A stretch of DNA of 64,000 bases from positions 10,324,571 to 10,388,570 of the forward strand of contig NC_080731.1 in assembly GCF_019097595.1 (NCBI RefSeq). Reading direction: 5' to 3'. The position numbers and the translations under genes were made by a program. Under the pieces are notes generated by a model that was not told the origin of the DNA, did not search any database, and saw only the letters and a list, made by a program, of their open reading frames with translations. Shown here in pieces: positions 22,441-36,739 of this stretch. Position 1 is the stretch's first letter; every line of letters starts with the position of its first letter. This DNA is from Hemibagrus wyckioides. Taxonomy: Eukaryota > Chordata > Actinopteri > Siluriformes > Bagridae.

Positions 22441-25400
22441 CATAAGTTTTCAGCATTATTAAGGCTACAAGGCTATCATTTTTGGCATGCTTTTAACACG
22501 AGTTATTTAATAAGTGGGTCATATGAGCTTAAACATACAAACAAGTTAAATTATCGCTTTAAAGAGAGTTGCCAATATATTGATGGGTCTGGAAGTTGCT
22601 TCACCCAGGCCCATCCCCAAACCAGGCGTTGGTAGAGCCAGGCGTCTGGGACATGAAGTACATTAACATCTGGACATTAGTTTTCAGTACTGCTTCTCAT
22701 CATTTTGGCAGACGGGTATTGTTCTCTGTTTCTCTCACCACCAAAAGCTTGAGACAGGGCCAGAGAGCCAAAAACCTTACATAACCAGCCCAAGGGCTTA
22801 AACTGTTTTACATGCTATTGGATACACAGTAAATACAGTACAAGTAGTTAATTCCAGACAGGATTCGGGCTCAACCCAGTGCTGATATAATGTTAAATAA
22901 CGTTGTGTCAGCAGTTTGATGAGAAATGTGGGTGTTTAACTATCTAGTGGTGGAATATTAATAACGTATAAATGATAAAATAATATACATCATGTCACAA
23001 TGAGTGTTACAAATTTGACGTTTGTGGGTTTGGTTATGTGTTTCCGGCTGATCTTACAGAGCTCTAAATGTCAAAGAGGCTCTATTTCTAATGTCAGATG
23101 ACATGCCACAATTTGAAAAATATAAAAGTTGAATTGTTGATCATGAGAAGACAGAAGAGATCTTTTCTTTGGCCTTTGTTGTTGGCTTTCAAACCCTGTT
23201 GCCTTGGTCTAGGATTGGAACCACACCGACACTCTAAAATGAAGCTGATCTGTCTCTCTGGCCTCACTCTTGGTATGAAGACCAGTGTATAAATGTGGAT
23301 TAATTTTTTGTCATTTGAGGATGAATAACAATATTTTTTTTCACCCATGTTCCTCTCAGCTGTTATTTAATACATTTGGCTCAATATTTTGCAATATAGC
23401 TGGAAGCAGCCACATTGGTGTCAGTTCCTTGTCAGTCTTTGGTAGTCTAAAAGCCACAGCTCCAAGAGCAGCAAAAAAATCAATTTTTTAATGTTAAACA
23501 ACATGAAATATTTGACCCAAAAATGTGTTCTTGCAAAGGTTCATAATCTAGAGACATGAACCAAATAGTACTTTGTACAAGTGCCAGATTAGCGTAGGTG
23601 ATGACAAGAAGAGAACTGCATAAACAAAACAAAATCAGTAACAATAGACTGCTTGACTAATGCAACAATCTAAAACAGACAGTATGGGCACACATCTGAA
23701 GAAATCGTACGTCAGATCTGGTTGTTGTTACATAGGGTTTAATTGTTATAATATTTTTTCAACATTACATAAGAGTACATGATCTTTACTGGAGATATCT
23801 GAGGACAAATCTTTTTCTGACATGGAAGAAGATAACCAAGAGACCTCAGATAACATTTGTACTTTACAAATTTAGCAAATTAAGGAGACTTATCTGAGAC
23901 GGGTAGCTGGAAATCAGATCTGTCTATCTGCATCTTTGTTTTCCCATTACACACATTATAACCAGATAATGAGAACTTTCTACACTTTCAGCTCCGCTGA
24001 CTCACAAACTCCATCCTCCCTACCCATGAGTAACGAGACATATTTCACAAATTATTATGCAAATTATTATATTTCATTTTGGTCCCAAATGGAACAATAA
24101 AGTACCGAAAGGACAAAGCTCAATGTCATAGACCTATGTGAATTCAATATGTTTGTTATTTATATTTATGAGTTCAGGGCAGGGTAAAGATGCTGTCAGT
24201 GGACCAGACAGTCATGACCTCATCACACACTCCTCACTAACTCCCTTTAAAACCCATTCTCTGTACTCCTTAGTTTTTATTCTTGGCCATCCTTTCCTGT
24301 CTTTAGGAGCCCGTGTGTAGGAACAAAAGCTATGGGAAAAATTCTCTCCAACCCTTACCATCATTGTAAAAGCAGTACACATATTTAATATTAATTATGC
24401 AATGAATATAATACTACTAGTTCTTCTTGTGAAGACTCTTCAGATCTCAAAAACAAATGCATGTGAATCTAATCACTCACTTGATTCTCATTTACACAAA
24501 CAGTAATTTCAATCATAATGCTTTGCCTTGGGATTTTGGCTGCAACTTACTGCTGCAGATGCCAGTAAACCACAAGCTTTTAAGTGCTAAGGGACTGATG
24601 GCAAGTTTGTGTCAGTTGGGCCTCATACTAAATTAGTGGTAACGGAACAGATGATTGAATGCCACTTGCACTGCGGTGTGCCACCACTCTATCGCCATGG
24701 TTGTTACTTTTTTGCTAAAATAATGACTTCCACATTAATTCAGAACAGATGTTTCAATCAAGAATTTGGAACAAATACAGTGTCTAAGACATCAGTTTGT
24801 CTTTCCAAAGAAATTTCAGAGACACTAGTAAAATTCAAACAACACTCAACATGCCAACTACAGCAAAAGTACTCCAAAGGATGCAAATATCTAGGATAGG
24901 CTTAGACAATATATTTGGCATATAGCCAATGCTTCACTGAGCAGGTCTGTTCCAGGTCACGATCATTTTGACAAGTATGTCAGAACAAAAGTGAGCAAAG
25001 TGTCGCTAGAACACTGTAGGGAGGTTCTCTCGATGATGGTCTCAGCTGTTATCTGAAAGGTTGTTAAAAAAAGAAAAGTGTCCAGTGTGTGTCAGACGTC
25101 AGTTGAGGATACCTGGTACTCGGTGGCTTTAACTGTAGCAAACAAGACAGAGACAAAATCCAAAAATGAAAAAAAAAACAAAAAAACAAAAGCAGATCAG
25201 GGTCTGGAGATGAACAAACAACATGGGCTAAGCAGAATCTCACAAAACAGGAAACCATATATACTGTGAGACCATGCTGTGAAGGTGATAGAATGCAGCT
25301 ATGTGTAATCAGGTGTGTAAGCAGGTGTGTGTGTTGACATGACAGTCTGATGTGGTCATTTTAGTGGAACGCTGAACTATTGCCCTTATGATCATGATTT

Positions 25401-25541
25401 CTACAATTCACTCACTTGTCTTCTTTTTCTCTGACTTGTTTTTCTGTACGTCACAAACTGCAGTGAAATATAAGGAACGCTATCATAAGAGCATTTTGAA
25501 AACATTTGGCTCTATTCTTTCCTCCATTTTGGTGGAAAATA
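22441..25541. other. non-coding spacer
   Basis: No gene or element was recognised. Short open frames at 23.1-23.5 and 24.1-24.9 kb lack recognisable protein features or splice context. Confidence 0.5.
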
Positions 25542-26782
25542 CACTATATTGCCAAAAGTATTCGCTCACCTGCCTTGACTCGCATATGAACTTAAGTGAG
25601 ATCCCATTCCTAATACATAGGGTTCAATATGACGTCGGTCCACCCTTTGCAGCTATAACAGCTTCAACTCTTCTGGGAGGGCTGTCCACAAGGTTTAGGA
25701 GTGTGTTTATGGGAATTTTTGACCATTCTTCCAGAAGCGCATTTGTGAGGTCACACACTGATGTTGGACGAGAAGGCCTGGCTCTCAGTCTCCGCTCTAA
25801 TTCATCCCAAAGGTGTTCTATAGGGTTGAGGTCAGGACTCTGTGCAGGCCAGTCAAGTTCATCCACACCAGACTCTGTCATCCATGTCTTTATGGACCTT
25901 GCTTTGTGCACTGGTGCACAGTCATGTTGGAAGAGGAAGGGGCCAGCTCCAAACTGTTCCCACAAAGTTGGGAGCATGGAATTGTCCAAAATGTCTTGGT
26001 ATGCTGAAGCATTCAGAGTTCCTTTCACTGGAACTAAGGGGCCAAGCCCAGCTCCTGAAAAACAACCCCACACCATAATCCCCCCTCCACCAAACTTTAC
26101 ACTTGGCACAATGCAGTCAGACAAGTACCGTTCTCCTGGCAACCGCCAAACCCAGACTCGTCCATCAGATTGCCAGATGGAGAAGCGCGATTCGTCACTC
26201 CAGAGAACGCGTCTCCACTGCTCTAGAGTCCAGTGGCGGCGTGCTTTACACCACTGCATCCGACGCTTTGCATTGCACTTGGTGATGTATGGCTTGGATG
26301 CAGCTGCTCGGCCATGGAAACCCATTCCATGAAGCTCTCTGCGCACTGTTCTTGAGCTAATCTGAAGGCCACATGAAGTTTGGAGGTCTGTAGCGATTGA
26401 CTCTGCAGAAAGTCGGCGACCTCTTCGCACTATGCGCCTCAGCATCCGCTGACCCCGCTCCGTCAGTTTACGTGGCCTACCACTTCGTGGCTGAGTTGCT
26501 GTCGTTCCCAAACACTTCCACGTTCTTATAATACAGCTGACAGTTGACTGTGGAATATTTAGGAAATTCCACGACTGGATTTGTTGCACAGGTGGCATCC
26601 TATCACAGTTCCACGCTGGAATTCACTGAGCTCCCGAGAGCAACCCAGTCTTTCACAAATGTTTGTAAAAACAGTCTGCATGCCTAGGTGCTTGATTTTA
26701 TACACCTGTGGCCATGGAAGTGATTGGAACACATGATTCTGATTATTTGGATGGGTGAGCGAATACTTTTGGCAATATAGTG
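25542..26782 (-). mobile_element. Tc1/mariner element, copy A (1241 bp)
   Basis: A whole element bounded by inverted repeats CACTATATTGCCAAAAGTAT plus TCGCTCACC (29 bp match) and flanked by TA on both sides (25540-25541 and 26783-26784). Compared with the 1248-bp copy C it is 7 bp shorter because of one small deletion in the transposase N-terminus. Transposase is on the - strand. Confidence 0.96.
25624..26598 (-). pseudogene. Tc1 transposase copy A, frameshifted near N-terminus
   Basis: From [15 protein letters not shown] to the end ..AKGGPTSY the frame is open and matches copy C. It keeps the GRPRKL AT-hook-like motif, the second helix-turn-helix region, WSDES, FQHDCAP and NPIEHLW (DD34E). 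A 7-bp loss just before NIPQ (the CCTCGCTCCTAAAT of copy B reads CCTAAAT here) throws the true N-terminus out of frame. The apparent start [10 protein letters not shown] is out-of-frame sequence. The first DNA-binding helix is therefore not encoded in frame with the catalytic domain. Confidence 0.92.
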
Positions 26783-26784
26783 TA

Positions 26785-28531
26785 TATATTTGACATATAA
26801 TGTCATATCTTTATATATCATTAGATACGACAGTTTCATATTCCAATACATTCAAAATATAATGATGGTTTCCATGTAGAACCATGTAGATCTTGAACAG
26901 GCCACTATCAGAAGCTTCATGTTAACGCTATTTGAGATAATTTCATAAGTGACCTTTGTTAAAACCCTATTCGAAAGTCCTTGTTAAAACACACAGATTG
27001 AGCCAAGAGTTTTGTTTGATCTTTGATGGGTGTTAAGTAAAAGGTTAAGCTTTGCCCATTATCATGCAAAATGTGTTTTTTCCCCATCTATAAAGACCTT
27101 CTCAAATATCACACTGCTTGAATCATGGCCCACAGGATTTGGGAAAGAATTGGAAGAACTGGAAAAGAATACATGCACTAGTGTAACCCGGGGTCATCTC
27201 AAACCAGATGAGCTGTACTCCAAGGGCAGCATCTGGAGTGGCCTCATGAGGAGATTCACATGAGATTGGTTCTCTGGGTGTATACTAAGGGCAGTACAGT
27301 GAACCAGGCTTTAAGCGCAGTGTACCGGAATGAGAAGAGAAAGATGGAGTGCCAGTTTTCCCCAGGAGAGAATTTTTCTCTGGTATACTTTGTAACCAAA
27401 CTCTGTTGCCTGCCAAAAATTTGGGCGAGGCTTACACAACTGTCAGTTTTTCCCAAGCTGAACACCAAACATGAAAAAGATGTCTAAAGCCTCTCTCACT
27501 AATTCCCGTTAATGTCAATGTATAAAGCTTGAAAGACTGCTTGCCTAAGAAAGCAATCTTAAACAGATTAAAAAACAAACAGACGATGGAATCAAACAAA
27601 CTTTTGATTGTGTTATTGCTTGTATACTTACACAACTTACTGCACTCAGATAAGAGTACTCAAATTTGTGACAGCTGAGAACAAATCTTTTACTGTCATG
27701 CGAAAAGACATAATGTCTCTTTCCCATAGTAGATAGTTATCCGATAGCTAGAAAAAGACTAAAGTATACTGCATAGGTCCAAATGTTCTTAAACAAGCCA
27801 CCTGTTACGCTGCTGTTTACACTATACTTTGGCAGACTTCCATACTTTGGCAAGTAATAACTCTGGAAAATAGGAAATGAGATCACTAACCGTGACTAAG
27901 AGTGACATGAAAAAACAACTTTAGATAAACACTTGCATAGGATGAAGTTCACACTATAGACTGCATGATACATATTAATCAGCTATCCATTCCCAAGTAG
28001 TTTCTTCCTGCTTCTTTAGCCATGCCAAAGACTTATATAAATGTCACTGTCTCTGTCAGTCATCCACAAATGACTGGATACCTGGATATGAATGAGGAGA
28101 ACAAGAAAAGTCTGTTCTTCCCTCCTAAACAAAACCTCTTTTTGAAGTTCAGGGGCTCTGTGTTGTAGACTTATGATTATTATCTTAGCCTAACAGGCCC
28201 CATAATTACGAGCAAACTTCTGAACTCACTTTACCAGAGCAGGGAAAACTGCTTTTTCCCCTAAAACAATAGTCATTTATTCTGCATTTTTAGGAAAGGT
28301 AGACATGTTTAAAACCATTTATGCTATATTGGCTTCTACTTCAAAATGTCTTTAGAGCCAGGCTGGGCACATAGTAGTACAGCACCCATATTAAAGCCAA
28401 AACATGTTTTAATGAGCTAATCTCGGAGACATCATCTCACCTTAAGTGAAAATGTTGAGCCACTGATGAAAAATTATACCATGAAAAAGTAACTGCTGTT
28501 AAAGCTGTATATGGTAGTTGAGTAACTCAAA
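26785..28531. other. spacer between Tc1 copies A and B
   Basis: Non-coding, no repeat family recognised. The two Tc1 copies lie in the same orientation about 1.75 kb apart. Confidence 0.5.
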
Positions 28532-28533
28532 TA

Positions 28534-29751
28534 CACTATATTGCCAAAAGTATTCGCTCACCTGCCTTGACTCGCATATGAACTTAAGTGACATCCCACT
28601 CCTAATCCATAGGGTTCAATATGACATAGGTCCACCCTTTGCAGCTATAACAGCTTCAACTCTTCTGGGAAGGCTGTCCACAAGGTTTAGGAGTGTGTTT
28701 ATGGGAATTTTTGACCATTCTTCCAGAAGCGCATTTGTGAGGTCACACACTGATGTTGGACGAGAAGGCCTGGCTCTCAGTCTCCACTCTAATTCATCCC
28801 AAAGGTGTTCTATGGGGTTGAGGTCAGGACTCTGTGCAGGCCAGTCAAGTTCATCCACACCAGACTCTGTCATCCATGTCATTATGGACCTTGCTTTGTG
28901 CACTGGTGCACAGTCATGTTGGAAGAGGAAGGGGCCAGCTCCAAACTGTTCCCACAAAGTTGGGAGCATGGAATTCCTGAGTTCCTTTCACTGGAACTAA
29001 GGGGCCAAGCCCAGCTCCTGAAAAACAACCCCACACCATAATCCCCCTCCACCAAACTTTACACTTGGCACAATGCAGTCAGACAAGTACCGTTCTCCTG
29101 GCAACCGCCAAACCCAGACTCATCCATCAGATTGCCAGATGGAGAAGCGCGATTCGTCACTCCAGAGAACGCGTCTCCACTGCTCTAGAGTCCAGTGGCG
29201 GCGTGCTTTACACCACTGCATCCGACGCTTTGCATTGCACTTGGTGATGTATGGCTTGGATGCAGCTGCTCGGCCATGGAAACCCATTCCATGAAGCTCT
29301 CTGCGCACTGTTCTTGAGCTAATCTGAAGGCCACATGAAGTTTGGAGGTCTGTAGCGATTGACTCTGCAGAAAGTCGGCGACCTCTTCGCACTATGCGCC
29401 TCAGCATCCGCTGACCCCGCTCCGTCAGTTTACCTGGCCTACCACTTCGTAGTTGAGTTGCTGTCATTCCCAAACACTTCCACGTTCTTATAATACAGCT
29501 GACAGTTGACTGTGGAATATTTAGGAGCGAGGAAATTTCACGACTGGATTTGTTGCACAGGTGGCATCCTATCACAGTTCCACGCTGGAATTCACTGAGC
29601 TCCTGAGAGCGACCCATTCTTTCACAAATGTTTGTAAAAACAGTCTGCATGCCTAGGTGCTTGATTTTATACACCTGTGGCCATGGAAGTGATTGAAACA
29701 CCTGATTCTGATTATTTGGATGGGTGAGCGAATACTTTTGGCAATATAGTG
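28534..29751 (-). mobile_element. Tc1/mariner element, copy B (1218 bp)
   Basis: Same family as copies A and C, with both terminal repeats present and TA flanks at 28532-28533 and 29752-29753. It is 30 bp shorter than copy C, which is explained exactly by a net 29-bp loss near 28974 and a 1-bp loss in a C run near 29043. Confidence 0.96.
28616..29617 (-). pseudogene. Tc1 transposase copy B, broken by two deletions
   Basis: The N-terminal half is open and intact from [13 protein letters not shown] through the paired-like DNA-binding region to [15 protein letters not shown] 1-bp loss in the glycine-rich box (five C where copies A and C have six) shifts the frame, and a net 29-bp deletion at about 28974-28980 removes the segment before MLPTLWEQ. 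The C-terminal 117 codons carry FQHDCAP and NPIEHLW in another frame. Not functional. Confidence 0.93.
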
Positions 29752-29753
29752 TA

Positions 29754-32700
29754 TATATAGTACTTTTTTATGAAATGCAACTTTTCAGTTTAAACAAAAA
29801 GAAGGCTAATTATACTTGTGAACTTCTAACCTATTGAGAGTCACAGACTTTAGTTCATCTCTTAACAGACAGCCGTTTAAAGTTTACACAACATATATAA
29901 AATATATGGCATCTCTTTCATCATATGCATGCAGAACAGAATCTCTCTTGCAGGAGGGGAAACTAAACAACACATGGCAAAGAGACCACCCCAAAATGAA
30001 CATAAGCATTTGAAGACTGTAGACCACCTGATGACTCTGCTGTTGGATCTAGGAAAGAAATGGTGTTGTTAAACTCACTACAGCTGGTGATTTTAGTCCT
30101 GACACGTTTCAAGCGGCACTGTTGACATCGTTTTGATGTCAAAGTCTTGTCATTAACATCCACATGAGCAAGGGCAGCTTGTAGTAATGTGCTGTGTCTG
30201 TTTTTCAAATATCAGTATATGGATTTGTTTTGGCATCCACATCATCTTATTAGCAGAAAACAAATGTTTTAAAAAGGATTATGAACAGTATGAAGCGACA
30301 CTGTGGGCCAACTATAATGATGCATGCAGCCTGCAGTGACAGTCATGCCAGCTGTTTAAACAGAGTAACAATCTCAGTATGGGCTAACACTCTATATTCT
30401 AACCCAGTTCACTGATGCATCAGATATACACCATCAGCATTTGTGTTATGTGAATGGAAAGGATTATTTATTCTATCACCCTTTTTTTTTGCCTTGCCTT
30501 TTTGGAAGAGAAACGTATACAGACTCCCTAATCAAAATACAAATTACACAAGACCAGAAACAAAGACACATTGTTCTGTTTCTTGGACACATCGCTGATA
30601 GCCAGCCTGAATGTACGTAATTCGGTGTTGAGTTCATGATTTAAGACATGGTGACTCAACCATAATCCTGTTCATTCACGAGCAGTAACCGGAGTCTCCT
30701 CAGCTCCCTGCTCATGTCCTGTTCCCATTTTACCAGGGTCTAAGACTTTTCCTGATAAATCACTTCCAACTGTGGAGTAAGGAAGGCCGCTGGGGAGTAA
30801 GCTGCTCAAAGTACATTTATGTTGTAGCACTTTTATTATCAACCAGATGCTTCAAAAGGCTGGGTATCAATTGTAGAAAGGTTAAAAATTCTAAGCTTAT
30901 GGAATCACTTGTTTCATATTTACCGTGAGCACTGCATATATGCACATAAACAGATTTAGGGCAGCCTCTTTCTCCATATTGATATGATTATTTTCCTCTT
31001 TACCCTGCCTCTATAGCACAGTGATCACTTGGACGGGCTCCCAAAAGACCTCTTAAAGCATGTTGGCTACTAGTCTGTCAAGCTGTTTCTCATCTATCTT
31101 TCCCACCAAACATTACAATAATGAGATTATGGCTGATTGAAACAGAAAGAAATGGGGCTGCCAGTGTTGTGTGTTGTGAAAGACCTTATTGATAGAGGAG
31201 CCTTTAGAGGGGGAAGGGAGAAGAAAAAGAACTGAGGGTGGGAAGGGAGAAAATGGGAATTTCTGAAGCATCGCCACTACAGCTCCACAAGTGATGTGTA
31301 TACATGAAAAACAGAAAATAAATCCAGCTGCTGCATATAGTTGCATAACAACTGCTTAAAACTGAATACAAAGAGAAAGGCCTACTGCGTAGCATTTATC
31401 TTATCAGATTTCACTACAGAGTCAAACTGTGCTTTGATTTGTAAGCCCTAGAGGAGGATGAAATGTTATTGCTCTTAGACAATTCTACAGGTGGGGATTT
31501 TATAGCTATGTTTATTGAGCTACAGGATAGACTTACGTAACACAAAGCAGTGTAATACTTGGTGTCAGGGAAGCATCACTTTCCATAATGCCCTCTTCAT
31601 GAGAAGAAAGCATTGCTTGAAGGGCTATACTCTTAACACTTGAAAATAAAATCGGTGACCATCTTCATCATTTCTCCCCCATATAAATTAGCTGCCGTAC
31701 AGCCAGAAAAAAAATTCATACATTTAACAGAGACCAATTCAAGATTCACTCCATTTCTACAAACAGTGGCTAGTGCCTTCATAATGCCAGCATGTGCATT
31801 TGCAGTGAACCGCATAACCTACCATCCTTCTACAGGCTCTGACTCACTCTTTTCCATCCTGCATGCAGACCCCCAACTCTCTGTTTTTACATATAAAGCT
31901 CAAATTTCAAAGTCTGTGCCACATATGTATTCCCATAACCCCACCCTTCCCCCCCAGCTAACAAGCAATTTATACCGTGAAACTTGCATGCAGGAAAAAA
32001 AATGAAAATAATGGATTCCCGATTCAGTGTGTAAGTCTGAGGAGAAAACACAGCCTTTTTTTTCGGTTCTGAAAAATGGATGAGATATACAAACCAGTTC
32101 TCCAAATTACAAACTAAAACACCAGATGTTGGATCCGGAATGTATAAGGCTTGAAAAAGATCCATGCAGAATCTGCTAATGCTCTATGTTAGAAGTGTTA
32201 GGAATTATTTGCAATGTAGCAATCCCTACAGCTGGCTAGTAGACAACTAGATTTATGTTTAACTTGCAGTGCATTATTATTGTTATTATTATTCTTTTAT
32301 GGTCAGCAATTTTACATTCAACATCAGTCATATATAGTAAGAAAACATACAAGGTAACACTAACAGTTTCAGACTGTTTTGGAGATCCTTGAAAAACCCC
32401 CTCCATTAACTAACATGATGCAACTCCACAGTAAAAAAAACAGTGCTTCACTGTTGCTCTGGGAAACATTTGGAATCACTTAACACAGTGAGGCTCTGTT
32501 TGAACATATTTATGTGCATAAAATTAAACACAAACCAAATTCTGGATGCTTTAAGATGCTTTCAGTTTACTTGAACTGAAACAGAAATGCAGATTCTGCA
32601 GCAAATGTATAAATTTAAACCAACTTAGACATCAAGTAAAATCAAGCTTTTATATAATTGTGTAGGTGATGTTTTATAAACTAAAAAGCCTGTTCCATGT

Positions 32701-34205
32701 TGTCAGCATTTGAAGCCAAACTTTTATATTAATATTAACTGTTTACAGGATTTTCACTGTTCAGTGGATGTTTACATATTTTCTATAACAATCTAGATCC
32801 TGTTCAATTCCATAATGTTAATATTGGTCTTATATAATGTTCAAATGTTTTCAAATGGATTAAATGTATTATACATCCATTTTGTATCAACTTTATATTC
32901 TATTCATTTAACATTTAGATGGTCCTAATTTATTTATATTTAACACTGACATGGAAATAAATGGCAGACAACCTATTGTAACTCTAAACAAAATAAAAAT
33001 GTGCACAGGTACAACACAAAATTTCCTAAATTCCTGTAGAAGCCATGCTTCAACATTGGTTACTCTATTGGTTAAACTCTTTCTAAACTTAGCTCACCAA
33101 CAACTATCTTGCATAGATTTTTCTCCTATTGTAGATACTATAAAATATTATTAGTAAGCTTACATAGTTATTTAACCACTGGTTGTCTACCAGGCCAGTC
33201 TACTGTTAAAACATGTATTGTTTATTTCATACAACGAAAAAATAAATTATTCATTGCTCTGCTACTGCTACAAGGCTTTAGGAAAAGTAGTTGCTACATG
33301 TGTGTCGAACATGGTTGGACAAAGCTCATAAGCACTGGCTCACACCAAGCATTCATTTAACTTTGGCATTTAACTTTGGCAACATTTTTTCCTTTGATTG
33401 ATGTATTGAATAAATCGTTTAGAACACTTTTATAATAGTGGGTGATTTATATATAATGCTTATGTCAAAAGCTGTGAACTGACATAAAAAGTTTTTTTTT
33501 ATGAAGTTTATTGTTTTGTTTTTAAAAGATAAAAGTCTCATAAATTATCATCATGTGCTGACTGCTTGAGACTGTAGTATTTATTATTGTAACCTCATCT
33601 TCAACATGATGTATTTAGATATCTTTTATGAAGTGTCATGTTAACATTTGTCATGTAAAACACACAAGATGTCTTTCCTGTGTCTATTCCTTAGGGACGC
33701 ATTCATTTTAATGTTCCTCAAATAAACTTTGAAAAACTTAAAAATTATCACTTCAAAAGTTTCACTCACATTTAAAGAACCCCCTGTTGTACTCAACTCC
33801 ATGTCTCAACCTGCCTCAACAATTAGCCCCTTGGCAGGGTGTTGCTCCATCTTGGCTGAGTATTAATCCTGCAGCCTGTTTCTCAGCAAGGCAACATCTC
33901 TAAGACATGCTCTCATTCTCTCAGTCATCATAACATATAATACCATCAATGTACTGTCACTCCACAATGTCATGGGTCATCTTCTGAGATGTTTTCCAGT
34001 CTGTCCTGTTCTATTTCCTATTATGGCAAATCAAAATCTTTCAAAATTCATTCACTGTCTTAATTACTTTCTAGTCCTTCAGTTCAGTCACATCATAATT
34101 CTAGTTTTCTGTTAAATGTCCGCTTATCCACTGTGTTGTCTACATTGTGTCCTGAGTGCTTCTTGTTACACATTCACTGTGAACAAAATGAATCTGTTTT
34201 CTGAA
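29754..34205. other. non-coding spacer
   Basis: About 4.4 kb in which no gene or transposon was recognised. Parts near 30.6-30.8 and 30.95-31.1 kb are less AT-rich and non-repetitive and might be regulatory. Open frames such as 31640-32005 have no recognisable domain. Confidence 0.45.
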
Positions 34206-34690
34206 AGGCACTATTCTCTTTCCTAGCAAAACATCCCCCACAACACGATGCTGTCGCCCTCGTGCTTCACAATTGTGATGGTGTTCTTTGGTATAAAAAG
34301 ACTCTATCTATATCTATTGCTGATCAATATTGCCAAACAGTTACATTTTTGTTTCATCTGACTATGAACATTCCTCCAGAAGGCTGGTGATTACCTGCAG
34401 ACTGATTCAGTCTGTAGTCTGGCTTGCATGCAGATGATCAGCCAAAGTGATGTGAAATCTATCAATGGTTCCTTTCAGTTTCTTTGTTGCTCCACCTGTT
34501 CCTTTGTATAACACTGATATGAAGCACTATGTATATTGTCTGAAATGTTTTTAGATTGTTGTGAATGTGCTGGTAGTAAAAACAAATCATCTGCAATTAT
34601 GAATTATGATGATTGAGGCTTGTTCTCGCTATCACAAGTTACCTTTCTTAACTTCTCCAGCATTGCTTTATAAAAGTTTTAGATATTGTT
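34206..34690 (-). mobile_element. decayed Tc1/mariner-like fragment
   Basis: The + strand text CCCCACAACACGATGCTGTC, GATGGTGTTCTTTGGTAT, GCCAAACAGTTACATTTTTG and TTTCATCTGACTATGAACAT matches the antisense of a common fish Tc1-like transposase (region between the glycine box and WSDE). There is no open frame, and no terminal repeats were identified. Confidence 0.5.
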
Positions 34691-36739
34691 TATCAGTGTG
34701 TTTTTAAGGCCTGTTGTAGACAACCTTCAAAGGTTTTACTGAAAATTCTTCAAAATAAATGTCAGCTTGCACATGCACAGCCTTACACCAGTACTCCGGA
34801 TTGACAAACGATATAATTTGCTGCAAGTTTAATGAGGTATTTGGCTGGATCGAGTCATTGTTTTGAATATAACTGTTATAAAAGGGGAGCATATTATGAA
34901 ATATGACTTTTTTTTACTTAAAACGTTTCAGATGACAGGATATGAATATTCTATGTATGGATCGAGGGGCACAGAAACAGATTAGGAATCAGAACTTGCT
35001 TAATGGACCTTTAAATCTTCTTCAAATCTCTATAATATTCTGTATAGAAGCATTCACTTTCCAAACATCAGAGTCATTCAAGCCAATGCATTCACACAAG
35101 TTTCAGTTTACAGTTTTTATGCTCTTGACATTTGGCAGCAGAGGTGAGATGGATTCACTCAATTAAATGGCAATCCTCTTGCTTCCGATAGTGTTCCCCT
35201 GATGCGAAGGTATGAGGGAAAACATGGTGCTATGAATCAGTCATGGTGTACTCTCACACAGCAGTAGCCTCTTCTATCACTGGCGATTTCTTGATGTGTT
35301 TACATAATCAGTGATATCATTACAGTTTAAAATGTAACCAGATTGTTTTTGTTTTTCCAGACAGGATTATTAGAGTGTTCACTTAGAAAACACTATTTTA
35401 TACAATTATGCAGACAATTAATAATGTTTTATCTATGCAGTGTTAAAAGTAATTAAATAGTACAAGCAATAAATAGACTGTAGAAGCTTTTTAGCTTTTC
35501 ATTAAAAGTCTCATTAAAAGTGCATTGCACTGACCAGCAATGTTTTCTTCCAGGCTTTCAGAGTTAGATAACATCATTTTGTTAGTCAGGCGAACAATCC
35601 AAAATGTCAGGCATACATTTTTCTAAAGATTTATCTAAAAACAAATGTTTTTTTTAATGTCTCTGAGTTTTTCATGCTTAAGAGGCAATTAGTAAATGAC
35701 TGTATATAGGCAAACAAGGACTTGGAAACATTATCAAGTAATTAAATTAAATTGAGGCTTGGCTAAGAAAATACAGCTTGAAGCCTAGACTTTTCTTGGA
35801 CTTGTTATAATGATATATAGAACAACAGGCAGCCCTATTGTCTCAAAATTGTTTGTTGAAATCAAAATCATCCAGAAAAACAACTCTAATCATATTTTTG
35901 TTTTTAATTAGCCAGTGTTTATGGTTATATAATTTTTGGTTTGGTGACCCGGTCAAATCCCTCACTTGGTATTTATTTATTTATTTATTTATTTAAATTT
36001 TCCCAAAATTCTAAAAATGTAAAGAATAAGAATTTTAATTTTCTATCCTGATTCCACTAAAAGCACCAACAAATTGATTATCCAAAAGCAAGTACTATTT
36101 ACACTTTTAATTTTTTGTAAATTTGTTACATTTATAATGGCTTTTATTCACAAACTTTAGCCATGTATTAGAACTTTGTTCTTTAAATACCCCTGTCAAA
36201 AAGTGACTCTAGAGATGCACAAACACTATCATAACTCAAAAGGAATACAGAACAGCATGTGTCTCATCCTAGGAAGATGGAAATATTATGAGTCAAATGT
36301 TTGGATGTGCAAAAATTAAACATCCAGAAAGAATCTAGCTTTGAAAGGGTGTTACCTTGTAAAGATTTAGATGGTTTTAGTGTGCAAATTCGTCTATAAA
36401 TTTGTTTCGGAATATATTGTCACTTAAACATGATTCGCTTAAACAATGTTGACAGTTCGAACAGAATTTTCCAGTTAAAAATGAATATTATAAACTATAA
36501 TTACACAATAAACATTCAAGAAGAACATACATTTGCATGCAAATTAATTCTGAAAATTATACAGATATTTTTTAAAGACATTTTTCTGTGTGCTATTATG
36601 AATCAAGCTCATGGATGTTCTTGTTTTTGTTTCAAGCTCTAAAATATATTAAGTACATAATGGTTGCTTAATTGGCCAGCTTCTTTACAGTCCTAATTCT
36701 GACCATTTTCTAAGTTGTCCTAATTGCTGTCTGTGTCAA
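34691..36739. other. AT-rich spacer
   Basis: No gene or element was recognised. It has a TTTA-type simple repeat at 35970-35996. Confidence 0.5.
35970..35996. repeat. (ATTT)n simple repeat
   Basis: About six ATTT units. Confidence 0.9.

Noticed and set aside
25388..26332. 314-codon + strand frame over Tc1 copy A (and similar ones at 28518-29000 and 47793-48539 -)
   Set aside because: Antisense shadow of the transposase; the opposite strand carries the DD34E motifs.
31640..32005. 121-codon frame as a gene
   Set aside because: No domain, signal or splice context and a composition like the flanks.
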